This document shows, one piece after another, positions 37,116 to 45,899 of a stretch of DNA of 48,165 nt. Both the position numbers and the translations under genes were made by a program. The stretch spans positions 24,986-73,150 of the forward strand of contig MGUD01000022.1 of NCBI GenBank assembly GCA_001799795.1. Direction: 5' to 3'. A model generated the notes under the pieces. It did not search any database, was not told where the DNA came from, and saw nothing but the letters and a program-made list of their open reading frames with translations. Source of the stretch: Elusimicrobia bacterium GWC2_61_19 (lineage in GTDB: Bacteria > Elusimicrobiota > Elusimicrobia > Elusimicrobiales > UBA9959). Numbering within the stretch: position 1 is the first letter of the stretch; each line of letters starts with the position of its first letter.

Positions 37116-37937
37116 ATGACCTTAACCCTGGCGGCTTTAATTGCCGGCATCCTGCTCGTGCTTTACGCCCTTTTTAATTCGGGGAAAAAGCAGGTGATGG
37201 CGGACACCCCGACTTCGAAGGTCCGGTCGGTGGCGATGGGTTTCGCGGAACTTAAAGGCGTGGCCAAACCGCGCATCATGCTGGTCAGCCCCTATGCCAA
37301 ACTGCCGTGCCTTTACTACAAATATAAAGTGGAAGTCATTACGGACAGCGGCCGGCACCGCAGCAGCCGGACCGTAAGGGAAGGGGAATCCGGGTCTCCT
37401 TTTTATTTGGACGACGGGACAGGCAGGATCCTGGTGTCCCCGAAGGGCGCGGAAATGCGCCTGACCGACCGCGTGCAGAGCGAAGACCCGCCCGAGATCA
37501 TTACGGAGTGGAGCATACGGGGCGGCGAGCGGCTGTATGTCGCCGGCACGGTCGGGAAGCTGAGGGATTTTACCGGCGCGGACTTCGACCAGGCCGCGCA
37601 TTACCGCCAGGAACTGGAAAGATTGCACGGCCTGCTGGCCGACGTGGACCGCAAACCCCGGGAGTGGACCGGGCCGCAGGCGCAGGAAGCGGCGCGCGAC
37701 AGGGTCAGGCAGGATATCCGGCAGCTGGAGGAAAAGATCAATTCTTTCTCCCGCGAGACCAATGGGGACCTGGGCGAGGAGATCGCCGTGGGCAAGGGAA
37801 CCGGCGAGGCCACGTTTATAATTTCGGACATGAGCGAAGAGGACCTGGCCCAGCAGTTCTCTTACTCTAACGCCCTTGCCGGCGCGGCGGGCGGCAGCCT
37901 GATCATCTACGCGCTGTGGACTTTTATGCAGGGCTAG
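37116..37937 (+). CDS. GIDE-domain-like membrane protein (MUL1-type fold without RING)
   Basis: N- and C-terminal TMs; KLPCLYYKYKVEVITDSG...FYLDDGTGRILVSPKGAEM. Confidence 0.65.
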   Translation: MTLTLAALIAGILLVLYALFNSGKKQVMADTPTSKVRSVAMGFAELKGVAKPRIMLVSPYAKLPCLYYKYKVEVITDSGRHRSSRTVREGESGSPFYLDDGTGRILVSPKGAEMRLTDRVQSEDPPEIITEWSIRGGERLYVAGTVGKLRDFTGADFDQAAHYRQELERLHGLLADVDRKPREWTGPQAQEAARDRVRQDIRQLEEKINSFSRETNGDLGEEIAVGKGTGEATFIISDMSEEDLAQQFSYSNALAGAAGGSLIIYALWTFMQG

Positions 37938-37973
37938 GCGCGGCGGCTCACGGGCGCATAACGGAGGCGAACG

Positions 37974-38543
37974 ATGGAAATGCTTTGGATAGCGCTGCCT
38001 GTGCTGGCGGCGGCAACGGGTCTCGCGTATATCGTCAAGCTCTATAATGAACTTGTACGGGTGGCGGTCAATGTCGAAAAATCCTGGGCCAATATAACCG
38101 TGCTTGAAAAACAAAGATACGAAGAGGTCCCGCGGCTGGTAGAGATCTGCAACGCGTATATGAAGTACGAGCGCGGGACTTTCCTGAAAATAACCCAGGC
38201 CAGGGCCCAGTTCCTCGAGGCGACGACGCCGTCCGCCACGGCCAGGGCGGACAGGCAGCTGGAGAGCGGCCTTAAAACCCTTTTCGCCACCGTGGAGAAC
38301 TACCCGGACCTGAAAGCCGAGGAGAATTTCAGGCGCCTGCAGGGCAGGATCACCGCGCTGGAAAACGCGATCGCCGACAGGCGGGAATTCTACAACGACT
38401 CCGTGGCCGTGTTCAACACGCGTATCGGGCAGGTGCCGTACACCTTTATAGCCGGGCTGTTCGGCTATTCGGAGCAGGATATGTACCAGGTGCCGCCGGA
38501 GGAAACGGAACCGGTCGCCGTTACGTTCGGCGGCGGGCGCTGA
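37974..38543 (+). CDS. lemA: LemA family protein
   Basis: LYNELVRVAVNVEKSWANITVLEKQRYEEVPRLVEI; ENYPDLKAEENFRRLQGRITALENAIADRREFYNDSVAVFNTRI. Confidence 0.94.
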   Translation: MEMLWIALPVLAAATGLAYIVKLYNELVRVAVNVEKSWANITVLEKQRYEEVPRLVEICNAYMKYERGTFLKITQARAQFLEATTPSATARADRQLESGLKTLFATVENYPDLKAEENFRRLQGRITALENAIADRREFYNDSVAVFNTRIGQVPYTFIAGLFGYSEQDMYQVPPEETEPVAVTFGGGR

Positions 38544-38563
38544 CGCCGCATTCTTAAAGTCTT

Positions 38564-39322
38564 ATGAAGTTCTTCGACGCCCATAACCACCTTCAGTCTT
38601 ACCAGGCCCGGAATAAATATTCCGACGCCATGCGCCGGGCCGCCGAGACCGGGGTGGAGCTGATGCTTTGCAACGGCACCAGCCCGGGCGACTGGGAGGC
38701 GGTGGCGGCCCTGGCGGCGGAGAACAGGAGCATTATCCCGTGTTTCGGGCTGCATCCCTGGTTCATCAAGGAAGGCGCTCCTGGCTGGCTTGAAAAACTG
38801 GAAGGCCTGCTGCTGCGCGTTCCCTCTTGCGTGGGAGAAATAGGCCTGGACGGCGGCCAAAACGCCACGGACCTGGCGCGGCAGGAAGGGATCTTCGCGG
38901 CGCAGCTGCGCCTGGCCAAGAAACTGGAGCGGCCCGCCTGCGTGCACTGCGTAAAAGCCTGGGGCGGGATGCTGGAGATAATAAAGGAAGAGAAGCCCGG
39001 CCCTTTCATGTTCCACTCTTACGGCGGGCCGGCCGAGCTGATGGCCGAGTTCGCCTCCCTTGGCGCGTATTTTTCTTTCAGCGGCGCCATCCTGGACAAT
39101 AAAAGGGAAAAACTCCGACGGGCGCTGCTGGCGGCGCCGGCCGACAGGCTGTTGTTCGAGACCGAGGCCCCCGAGGCGGACGCGCCCGGCTGGCGCGGCG
39201 GTCCGGCCGGCATAGCGGCGGTGATAACGGCGGCCGCCGGCGTGCTGGGCAAACCCGCCGGGGAGCTGGCGGAGCTTTCACTGGTCAACGGAAAAAAATT
39301 CATTGAACATATAGGCGGCTGA
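38564..39322 (+). CDS. TatD-family hydrolase
   Basis: FFDAHNHLQ; GLHPWF; VGEIGLDG; LLFETEAPEA. Confidence 0.9.
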   Translation: MKFFDAHNHLQSYQARNKYSDAMRRAAETGVELMLCNGTSPGDWEAVAALAAENRSIIPCFGLHPWFIKEGAPGWLEKLEGLLLRVPSCVGEIGLDGGQNATDLARQEGIFAAQLRLAKKLERPACVHCVKAWGGMLEIIKEEKPGPFMFHSYGGPAELMAEFASLGAYFSFSGAILDNKREKLRRALLAAPADRLLFETEAPEADAPGWRGGPAGIAAVITAAAGVLGKPAGELAELSLVNGKKFIEHIGG

Positions 39323-39326
39323 CACT

Positions 39327-40070
39327 ATGGACGACAGACTTGCGCGCATAAGACTGATGCTGGGCGAAGAAAAGCTGGAGCGTCTTAAAAACTCGTTCGT
39401 GGTCATCGTCGGGATGGGCGCCGTGGGCAGCTATGCCGTGGAGGGCCTGGCCCGCTCGGGCGTGGGCCGCCTGCGCCTGGTGGATTTCGACGTGGTGCGC
39501 GCCAGCAACATTAACCGGCAGCTCTACGCCCTGGGGTCCACCCTGGGCCGGCACAAGGCCGACCTGGCCGCAGAGCGCGTGCTGGACATAAATCCGCATT
39601 GCCGCGCGGAAAAAATGAACCTGTTCGCCGATACCGGCACTTTCGACGCCATACTGGAGGGCACCCCGGACCTGGTGATAGACGCCATAGATTCGCTGGG
39701 CCCCAAAGCCGGGCTGATAGCCGAGGTGGTGAAGCGCGGCCTGCCGCTGATCGCCTCCATGGGCGCCGCCCTGCGCACGGATCCGGCCGCGGTGCGCGTC
39801 GGCCCGATAAAAGAAGTGGTGGGCTGCCCGCTGGCCGCCAAGGTGCGCAACCTCCTCAGAAAAAGCGGCACGCATCTGGATTTCACCTGCGTTTATTCCC
39901 TGGAGCCGGTGGGCGAGCTGAAGAAAAAACGCCAGGTGGACCCGGAAACAGAGTTCCATGAGCAGGGGCGCCGCCGCGCCGCGCTGGGCAGCCTTCCCAC
40001 GCTTACCGGCATATTCGGGCTTACCATCGCTAATGCCGCCATACAGAAACTTACCGGGGCCGCGGATTAA
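39327..40070 (+). CDS. tcdA: ThiF-family tRNA threonylcarbamoyladenosine dehydratase (TcdA/CsdL)
   Basis: VVIVGMGAVGSYAVEGLARSGVGRLRLVDFDVVRASNINRQ. Confidence 0.92.
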   Translation: MDDRLARIRLMLGEEKLERLKNSFVVIVGMGAVGSYAVEGLARSGVGRLRLVDFDVVRASNINRQLYALGSTLGRHKADLAAERVLDINPHCRAEKMNLFADTGTFDAILEGTPDLVIDAIDSLGPKAGLIAEVVKRGLPLIASMGAALRTDPAAVRVGPIKEVVGCPLAAKVRNLLRKSGTHLDFTCVYSLEPVGELKKKRQVDPETEFHEQGRRRAALGSLPTLTGIFGLTIANAAIQKLTGAAD

Positions 40071-40104
40071 AATATCGGGCGTCCGGGCCCGGACAGAACC
40101 GCAC

Positions 40105-41514
40105 ATGACACCTCTCCCGCCCTTCCGTTTAGGCCTGCTTTTTAAACCGTCATATATCCTGCCGCGTCTGCGTGAATTGCGTTCTCCGCGGGCCGCCGTC
40201 GGGCGGTTGTGGGACCTGGCGCGTTACCTGGGCTTCAGGGCGCAGGATGTTTTTTATGCGGCGAGAGGCGGTTGCCTGCGCCTGACCGCGCGGCTGTCCC
40301 GTGCCTGGTATTTTTTAAGAGGTGTGCCGCTGCGCGCGGGCGCCGCGGCGGCGCGCGGCTGGAGCGCGCTGGAGGCGGCTTTGTTCCGGCTGCGTGGAAG
40401 GGCCCGGCTCTTTCTGGCCGCGGTAATGGACGACGTCCGCTATGCGGCCGGGGCAACGGCGGCCCGTTTGGCCAAACCGGTTTGTTTCGTTTTTGATCTT
40501 CGTTCGGATATGGCGCTGGCCCGGCTGATGTCGGGCTTTAAGCCGTCGCGCCGCCCGGACCCTGTCCCCAATCCGCCGTCGCCGGCGCGCGGCAACCCGC
40601 CCGCCGCCGTGCAGTTGTCCTGGAATATCCACGCGGCCTGCAATTACGACTGCCCCTACTGCTGGTTCCACGGGCACTGGGACGACTTTTCCGGCGGCAA
40701 CGTCTACCTGCCGCCCGGGGAGTGGGCCGGGCATTGGGACCGCTTTAACGACCGCTGCGGCGGTGCCGAGATCTATATAGCCGGCGGCGAGCCCTTCGTC
40801 TATCCCGGTTTTGAGCAAATAGTCGCGCGGCTGTCGAAGCGCAACGTTGTCTTCGTCATCACTAACCTGGCCTGGGCCCCGGCCTCGGTAATAGGAAAGC
40901 TGGACCCGGCCAAGGTGGCTTTTTCCGCGAGTTTTCATCACCAGGCCGCGGGGTCGGCCGACGCTTTCGCCGAAAAAGTGGCTTCCCTGCGGCGGGCCGG
41001 TTTTCACGCCGGGGCGTCGATAGTGGCTTATCCGCCGTTCCTGCGGCAGCTGCCGGACTGGGTGGACGCTTTTATGGCGCGCGGTATTTATCCCGTCGTG
41101 CAGCCGTTCCGCGGCGAGTGGCGCGGCCGCGCTTACCCCGCCGCCTATTCCCGCCAGGGCAGGCGCCTGGTGGAATGGCTGGCCCGCGGTGAATTTGTCG
41201 GCAAGTACGGCCCCCTGGCCTGGCGGGCGGCGGGGGGCGGCCGGACCGACACGGAACGCAAGACGGATGATTTCGCGCGGGAGTACCAGCTGGCGCCGCG
41301 GGTTACGCGCGGGGCCCTGTGCAACGCCGGGCGGAGCTATGGCCGCCTGCAGTTCAACGGCGACATGATCCGCTGCTCCCAGGGCGGCTATGTGGGGAAG
41401 TTCTTCGACAGGGATTTTAACATGGGGGCGGGGGCGCAGGCCTGTCCTTTCAGGTTTTGCGAGTGCGGCAACGAAGTGGTGTATGTGAAAGGCGGGCCGC
41501 TCGGCCCGGGCTAG
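40105..41514 (+). CDS. Radical SAM protein with long Arg-rich N-terminal extension
   Basis: HAACNYDCPYCWFHGHW (CxxxCxxC), AGGEPFVYP; ATG at 40105 preferred. Confidence 0.85.
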   Translation: MTPLPPFRLGLLFKPSYILPRLRELRSPRAAVGRLWDLARYLGFRAQDVFYAARGGCLRLTARLSRAWYFLRGVPLRAGAAAARGWSALEAALFRLRGRARLFLAAVMDDVRYAAGATAARLAKPVCFVFDLRSDMALARLMSGFKPSRRPDPVPNPPSPARGNPPAAVQLSWNIHAACNYDCPYCWFHGHWDDFSGGNVYLPPGEWAGHWDRFNDRCGGAEIYIAGGEPFVYPGFEQIVARLSKRNVVFVITNLAWAPASVIGKLDPAKVAFSASFHHQAAGSADAFAEKVASLRRAGFHAGASIVAYPPFLRQLPDWVDAFMARGIYPVVQPFRGEWRGRAYPAAYSRQGRRLVEWLARGEFVGKYGPLAWRAAGGGRTDTERKTDDFAREYQLAPRVTRGALCNAGRSYGRLQFNGDMIRCSQGGYVGKFFDRDFNMGAGAQACPFRFCECGNEVVYVKGGPLGPG

Positions 41515-42254
41515 CGGCGCTTGACGGCTTTACTCTTAACCCAGGCTAGTACTGCGGGCAGAACGTCCGGGTTATTTAACATGCTCACGCCGTGGCCGCC
41601 CTTTCCGTCGATAAAGTCAGGCCGCAGGCTGCCGGCACGGGCCGTTCTTATGAACAGGGAGGAACTCTGGCTGGCGTAAGGGTCGTCGTCCGAGGCCGTG
41701 GTCAGTACCGGGTAGCTCCTCGGGGCTAAAAAATAATCTTTAATGTTCACGCCGGCGTATTCCAGCCCTGGCGAAAGCAAGATCACCGCCGCCGGCTTCC
41801 GCCGGCTTTCCGCGGCGGCTTTAAGGGAAAGATTCGCGCCTATGCTGGCGCCGCAGAACACTAGCTTCCTCGACGAAAAGCCTTTTTTCGCAAGCCAGGC
41901 GGCCGCGGCCGCTATGTCGCGGGAGGCGTTGTTCCAGTCGGCCTTGGAAAAATTCCGGTAGTCCGTCTTCAGTCCGCCGCAGGTCCGGCTTTCGTTGTGG
42001 CCGCGCAGGTCCAGCGACAGATAACCGTAACCGGCCTTCTTAAGTTCCTCCTGGAAAGGCGCCCACTCGTTCTTGGATGAGCCAAGACCGTGCGTATTGA
42101 TAAAGATATAGGCGCCGGAAGAGGGCGCCAGGTAAAAGGCTTCCAGGGCGCAGCCGTCGGCGCTGGTGAGGCGTATGGTGGTCTGTTGGGCTTGCGCCCG
42201 GGCTCCCGCCAGCAGCAGTAAAGCCGCGGCCAGCATGGGTTTAATATCCGGCAT
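41511..42254 (-). CDS. Secreted alpha/beta hydrolase
   Basis: GLGSSKNEWAPFQEELKKAGYGYLSLDLRGHNES; FCGASIGANLSL nucleophile elbow-like; ATG 42254 overlaps MFS stop. Confidence 0.82.
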   Translation of the reverse strand: MPDIKPMLAAALLLLAGARAQAQQTTIRLTSADGCALEAFYLAPSSGAYIFINTHGLGSSKNEWAPFQEELKKAGYGYLSLDLRGHNESRTCGGLKTDYRNFSKADWNNASRDIAAAAAWLAKKGFSSRKLVFCGASIGANLSLKAAAESRRKPAAVILLSPGLEYAGVNIKDYFLAPRSYPVLTTASDDDPYASQSSSLFIRTARAGSLRPDFIDGKGGHGVSMLNNPDVLPAVLAWVKSKAVKRR

Positions 42255-43633
42255 CAGGCCGCCCTGTCCGCCTTGTGGTGGACTTTCCAGGTGGCGGCAA
42301 AAAGGATCAGGGAGATAAAACAGGCGCCGAGCAGCAGCGTGAAACCGCCGTCCCAGCCCCAACGGTCCACTATGCGGCCCAGGCCCAGCTCCGCTATGAC
42401 CGCGCCGAACACGTAACCGAAGAAGCCGGTAAAGCCCGCGGCGGTGCCGGCGGCTTTCTTGGGCGCCAGGTCCACGGCGCTGACGCCTATCAGCATGACG
42501 GGCCCGTAGATAAGGAACCCTATGGCGAACAGCGCCAGCGAGTCCACCAGGAAATGGCCCGCCGGGTTCTTCCAGTAAACCCAGACGGCTATGGTCACCA
42601 GCACCATGAATATGAAAGAGACCGGGCTCCGGCGCCCGCCGAAGAATTTATCTGAGGCCCAGCCGGCCAGCAGCGTGCCGGGGATGCCCGCCACTTCGTA
42701 GAGAAAGAACAGCCAGCGTGAGGTGTCCGCCGGGCAGGCCTTGACCGAAGTGAGATAGGTGGGGGCCCAGTTCAGTACGCCGTAGCGCACTACGTAGATA
42801 AAAATATTAGCCACGGCTATTATCCACAGCGGCTTGTTTTTTAGGACGTAGGTGACGAAGATCTCCTTCGCGCTCAGTTCCCGTTCCGGATCGTCCACGC
42901 CGGTGTCGGGATGGTCGTTCTTGTGATCCTCTATCGACGGAAGGCCGCAGCTCTGCGGCGTGTCGCGCAAAAAAACCAGCAGCAGTACTGCCATGGTGAT
43001 GGCGAGCAGGGCCGGCACGTAGAAAATTATATGGAAGGTCAGTCCGGCGCTGAGGGCCGCGCCGGCGGCCAGGATGGTGGCGAGGGCCAGCGAGCCGTTG
43101 ACTATGGGTCCGATCAGGCCGCCGCCAACGTTGTGGGCCAGGTTCCAGGTGGCGAAAATGGTGCCGCGCTCGTGGTCGCCGAACCAGTGTGTCAGCGTGC
43201 GCGCGCACGGGGGCCAGCCCATGCCCTGAGCCCAGCCGTTGACGAACCACAGCGCGAACATCATGGCGACAGAGCCGGCGAAGCTGGGGAAGATCAGGTT
43301 GACTATACCCGACAGCAGCAGGCCGGTGGCCATGAAGTAGCGCGGGTTGGACCGGTCGGAGACGTTGCCCATGATGAACTTGCTCAGGCCGTAGGAGATG
43401 GCTAGCGCCGTGGCGATAAGCCCGACGTCGCCCTTGCTCATGCCGTAGTCCTTGATCAGGTAGGGTTTGGCCAGCGAGAAGCTGTTGCGGACGAAATAGA
43501 AGAAAGCGTAGCCGGCGAAAACGCTCAGCAGCATCTGCCAGCGCAGGCGCCGGTAGGCGGCCGGCACTTGTTCGGGCGGCAGCGGCGGGGTAAAAGCCGC
43601 GGGTTTGTAGATATCCAGTAATTTAAGGGCCAT
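42254..43633 (-). CDS. MFS organophosphate:phosphate antiporter (GlpT/UhpT family)
   Basis: FAGYAFFYFVRNSFSLAKPYLIKDYGMSKGDVGLIATALAISYGLSKFIMGNVSDRSNPR; WAQGMGWPPCARTLTHWF. Confidence 0.9.
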   Translation of the reverse strand: MALKLLDIYKPAAFTPPLPPEQVPAAYRRLRWQMLLSVFAGYAFFYFVRNSFSLAKPYLIKDYGMSKGDVGLIATALAISYGLSKFIMGNVSDRSNPRYFMATGLLLSGIVNLIFPSFAGSVAMMFALWFVNGWAQGMGWPPCARTLTHWFGDHERGTIFATWNLAHNVGGGLIGPIVNGSLALATILAAGAALSAGLTFHIIFYVPALLAITMAVLLLVFLRDTPQSCGLPSIEDHKNDHPDTGVDDPERELSAKEIFVTYVLKNKPLWIIAVANIFIYVVRYGVLNWAPTYLTSVKACPADTSRWLFFLYEVAGIPGTLLAGWASDKFFGGRRSPVSFIFMVLVTIAVWVYWKNPAGHFLVDSLALFAIGFLIYGPVMLIGVSAVDLAPKKAAGTAAGFTGFFGYVFGAVIAELGLGRIVDRWGWDGGFTLLLGACFISLILFAATWKVHHKADRAA

Positions 43634-43711
43634 GGTTCTCCTTGCTATGGGTGAGATCCCCGCCGCGGGACCGCGCGCGGGTGGCATAAGGGCGCTGCCG
43701 CGAAAGTGTGT

Positions 43712-44311
43712 TTACAGCTGCTCCAGCTCCCGGGCCAGCTCCTCGGGGAACAGCGCGAAGACCTTGCTGGTGGAAAGGCAGTTGTCGGATTTGATCCCTA
43801 TGGTGACCGTCAGCGTGCGGAAACCGGCTTTCAGGTCCACTACGCGGCCGAGTTCTCCGGTAATGCTCTGCAGGTCTCCTTCGATGTATTGGGGGACAGC
43901 CGGCATTATGCTCCGCTTCAATGCGTTCAGCAGGGAATTGATCAGGGCGTTAAGGATTATGTTGCCCAGCTCCGTCAGCATTATCTCTTCGGCCACGGTG
44001 GTGCTTTTGCCGTGGGGGAAGGAGTGCCCGGTAAAACACTTGGAGATGCACTCCGTGTTCTCTGGGTCGAACATCATTACCAGGGTAAGCGGCGCCGTAT
44101 CCTTGAGGTTCAGGTAGACGGCGGCGGCGGAGTTCTTGAAATCATGATGTTTGAGGGCGTCCTCGAGCGTGCCGGAGGAAACTTCCGCGTCGAGTATCTG
44201 CCAGGTGCCGGCCGAGACCCGCGAGATCCTGAGCAGGCATTTGGCCAGGTCCACGGCCGCCAGGCTTTTTAATGTGACGTCGGGTTTAGAGGTCATATTT
44301 TCCGGGGTCAC
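43712..44311 (-). CDS. CheC/CheX-like chemotaxis phosphatase-family protein
   Basis: EEIMLTELGNIILNALINSLLNALKRSIMPAVP fits the E-x2-N ... P phosphatase-type motif. Confidence 0.78.
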   Translation of the reverse strand: MTPENMTSKPDVTLKSLAAVDLAKCLLRISRVSAGTWQILDAEVSSGTLEDALKHHDFKNSAAAVYLNLKDTAPLTLVMMFDPENTECISKCFTGHSFPHGKSTTVAEEIMLTELGNIILNALINSLLNALKRSIMPAVPQYIEGDLQSITGELGRVVDLKAGFRTLTVTIGIKSDNCLSTSKVFALFPEELARELEQL

Positions 44312-44661
44312 GCGACCTTTTTCAGGACGGCCTCTAATTCTTCGTACATGAAGGGTTTGTGGAGCACGGCGATAGCGCCCTTGTCGAGGAGCTGCTGGCT
44401 CATGATGTCCTGCTGCACGGCGGTCACCATCACCACTTTGGCGGTCCGGTCTATCGCTATTATCTCCTGCAGCGCCTCCAGGCCGGTCTTGCCGGGCATG
44501 ATGAGGTCCATCAGTACCAGTTCCGGTTTCTGCTCGGTGAAAACCTTGACGGCCTCGTCGCCGTTCTCCGCCTGGCCCACTATCTGGTGGCCCATTTCCG
44601 TCAAAAGATCTATTATCATGCTCCGGGTCATGACATTGTCGTCTACTACCAGTACTTTCAT
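44308..44661 (-). CDS. Single-domain response regulator (CheY-like)
   Basis: VLVVDDNVMTRSMI; LVLMDLIMPGKTGLEAL; VTAVQ; LHKPF. Confidence 0.95.
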   Translation of the reverse strand: MKVLVVDDNVMTRSMIIDLLTEMGHQIVGQAENGDEAVKVFTEQKPELVLMDLIMPGKTGLEALQEIIAIDRTAKVVMVTAVQQDIMSQQLLDKGAIAVLHKPFMYEELEAVLKKVA

Positions 44662-44761
44662 AGAGACTCCCTGTTGGTGCTTGAAACTTTCCCGCGCCCC
44701 TGAAATATAACTAGATTATAATACAAAAAGGGACGGTTTTGTCCGGCCAGGCGGCGCCCGG

Positions 44762-45049
44762 TCAAAGATAATGCCTTAAGGTGAGCAGCGGGTGGTAAAA
44801 CAGCATTTTCGGGGCGGCGTGGCGCATGACCGCCCGGAGCTGTTCGCGCCTTTCCGGCGGGAAGCAGTGGGTGGGGCACTTTTTGCAGGCCGGTTTGGGG
44901 TGGTGGGGGCATTTGGCCAGGCGGCCGGCGGCATAAACGAGCAGCTCATGGCAGGCCGGGCACAGGTCATGGTTGGCATGGACGCCGCCGCAGTAAATGA
45001 CCAGCATCTTTTCCAGGGACTCGATCTCAAGCGCGATGTTTTTTTGCAC
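44762..45049 (-). CDS. YgbA-like (nitrous oxide-stimulated promoter family) Cys-rich protein
   Basis: IYCGGVHANHDLCPACHELLVYAAGRLAKCPHHPKPACKKCPTHCFPPERREQLRAVMRHAAPKMLFYHPLLTLRH. Confidence 0.85.
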   Translation of the reverse strand: MQKNIALEIESLEKMLVIYCGGVHANHDLCPACHELLVYAAGRLAKCPHHPKPACKKCPTHCFPPERREQLRAVMRHAAPKMLFYHPLLTLRHYL

Positions 45050-45134
45050 ACTGGTATTATATGTAAAATGGAAATGAGGGGAAAGCCTGACGGGCCTTTT
45101 GACTGGGCGGGCGGCATATCCTAGAATCTAGAGT

Positions 45135-45455
45135 ATGAACGGCAAAGACAAACGGCGCGCACCGCGCAACAATCATAATTCCGTCATCGAGATCTTCGAT
45201 GTGGAAGGTAAAGTGGCCGCCTCCGGCCGGCTTATCGATTTTTCCACCGTGGGGGCGGCTTTTACGGTGGGGGACCCGCTGGTGATGCCGGATAAGTTCC
45301 ACGCCCGCATGAGATTTCTGGATAAGGGCGTGCTGGAGGTCGAGGCGCGGGGGGTCTGGACCCGCAGGGAAAAGAACACGACGCATTACGGCATAGTGTT
45401 CGACTCGCTCAAGCGCGTCCATCCCACCGGTGAATTTAAAGGCCACAGGGAATAG
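45135..45455 (+). CDS. PilZ-domain protein
   Basis: KRRAPRNNHNSVIEIFD...GRLIDFSTVGAAFTV; typical RxxxR and D/NxSxxG-like elements. Confidence 0.75.
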   Translation: MNGKDKRRAPRNNHNSVIEIFDVEGKVAASGRLIDFSTVGAAFTVGDPLVMPDKFHARMRFLDKGVLEVEARGVWTRREKNTTHYGIVFDSLKRVHPTGEFKGHRE

Positions 45456-45476
45456 CGGGAGCTGAAATTAAAACTT

Positions 45477-45896
45477 ATGTCCAAGTCCGTGCTGATAATA
45501 GATGACGACGAGGATCTGTCTGTCCTGCTGATGGAATTCCTTCAATCGAAGGGTTTTACCGTCTCCAGGGCTTTCGACGGCGCTTCCGGGCTGGAGAAGG
45601 CCAGGGCGCAGCTGCCCGACCTGATCACCATGGATTTCAATATGCCCGGCGCCAACGGCGTCGAGACCTACAACAAACTGCGCAGCCACCCCGAGACCGC
45701 GGTCATCCCCGTCATCTTCTTTTCCTCCACCATGATGGGCCTTATCAAGCGCATGGTGCTGGAGAACACGCGCATAAAATTCCTGAAAAAAGGCTGCCCC
45801 ACCAAAGAGCTGGAGGCCTGCGTCAACGAAATGATGGCCCTCCCCAAACTCGCCCCTCCGCCCCCGCCCCCCGTAAAACCCGACGGCCTCCGCTAA
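45477..45896 (+). CDS. Response regulator receiver protein
   Basis: SVLIIDDDEDLSVLL; LITMDFNMPGANGVE; K near FLKKG; Pro-rich tail. Confidence 0.93.
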   Translation: MSKSVLIIDDDEDLSVLLMEFLQSKGFTVSRAFDGASGLEKARAQLPDLITMDFNMPGANGVETYNKLRSHPETAVIPVIFFSSTMMGLIKRMVLENTRIKFLKKGCPTKELEACVNEMMALPKLAPPPPPPVKPDGLR

Positions 45897-45899
45897 CTT

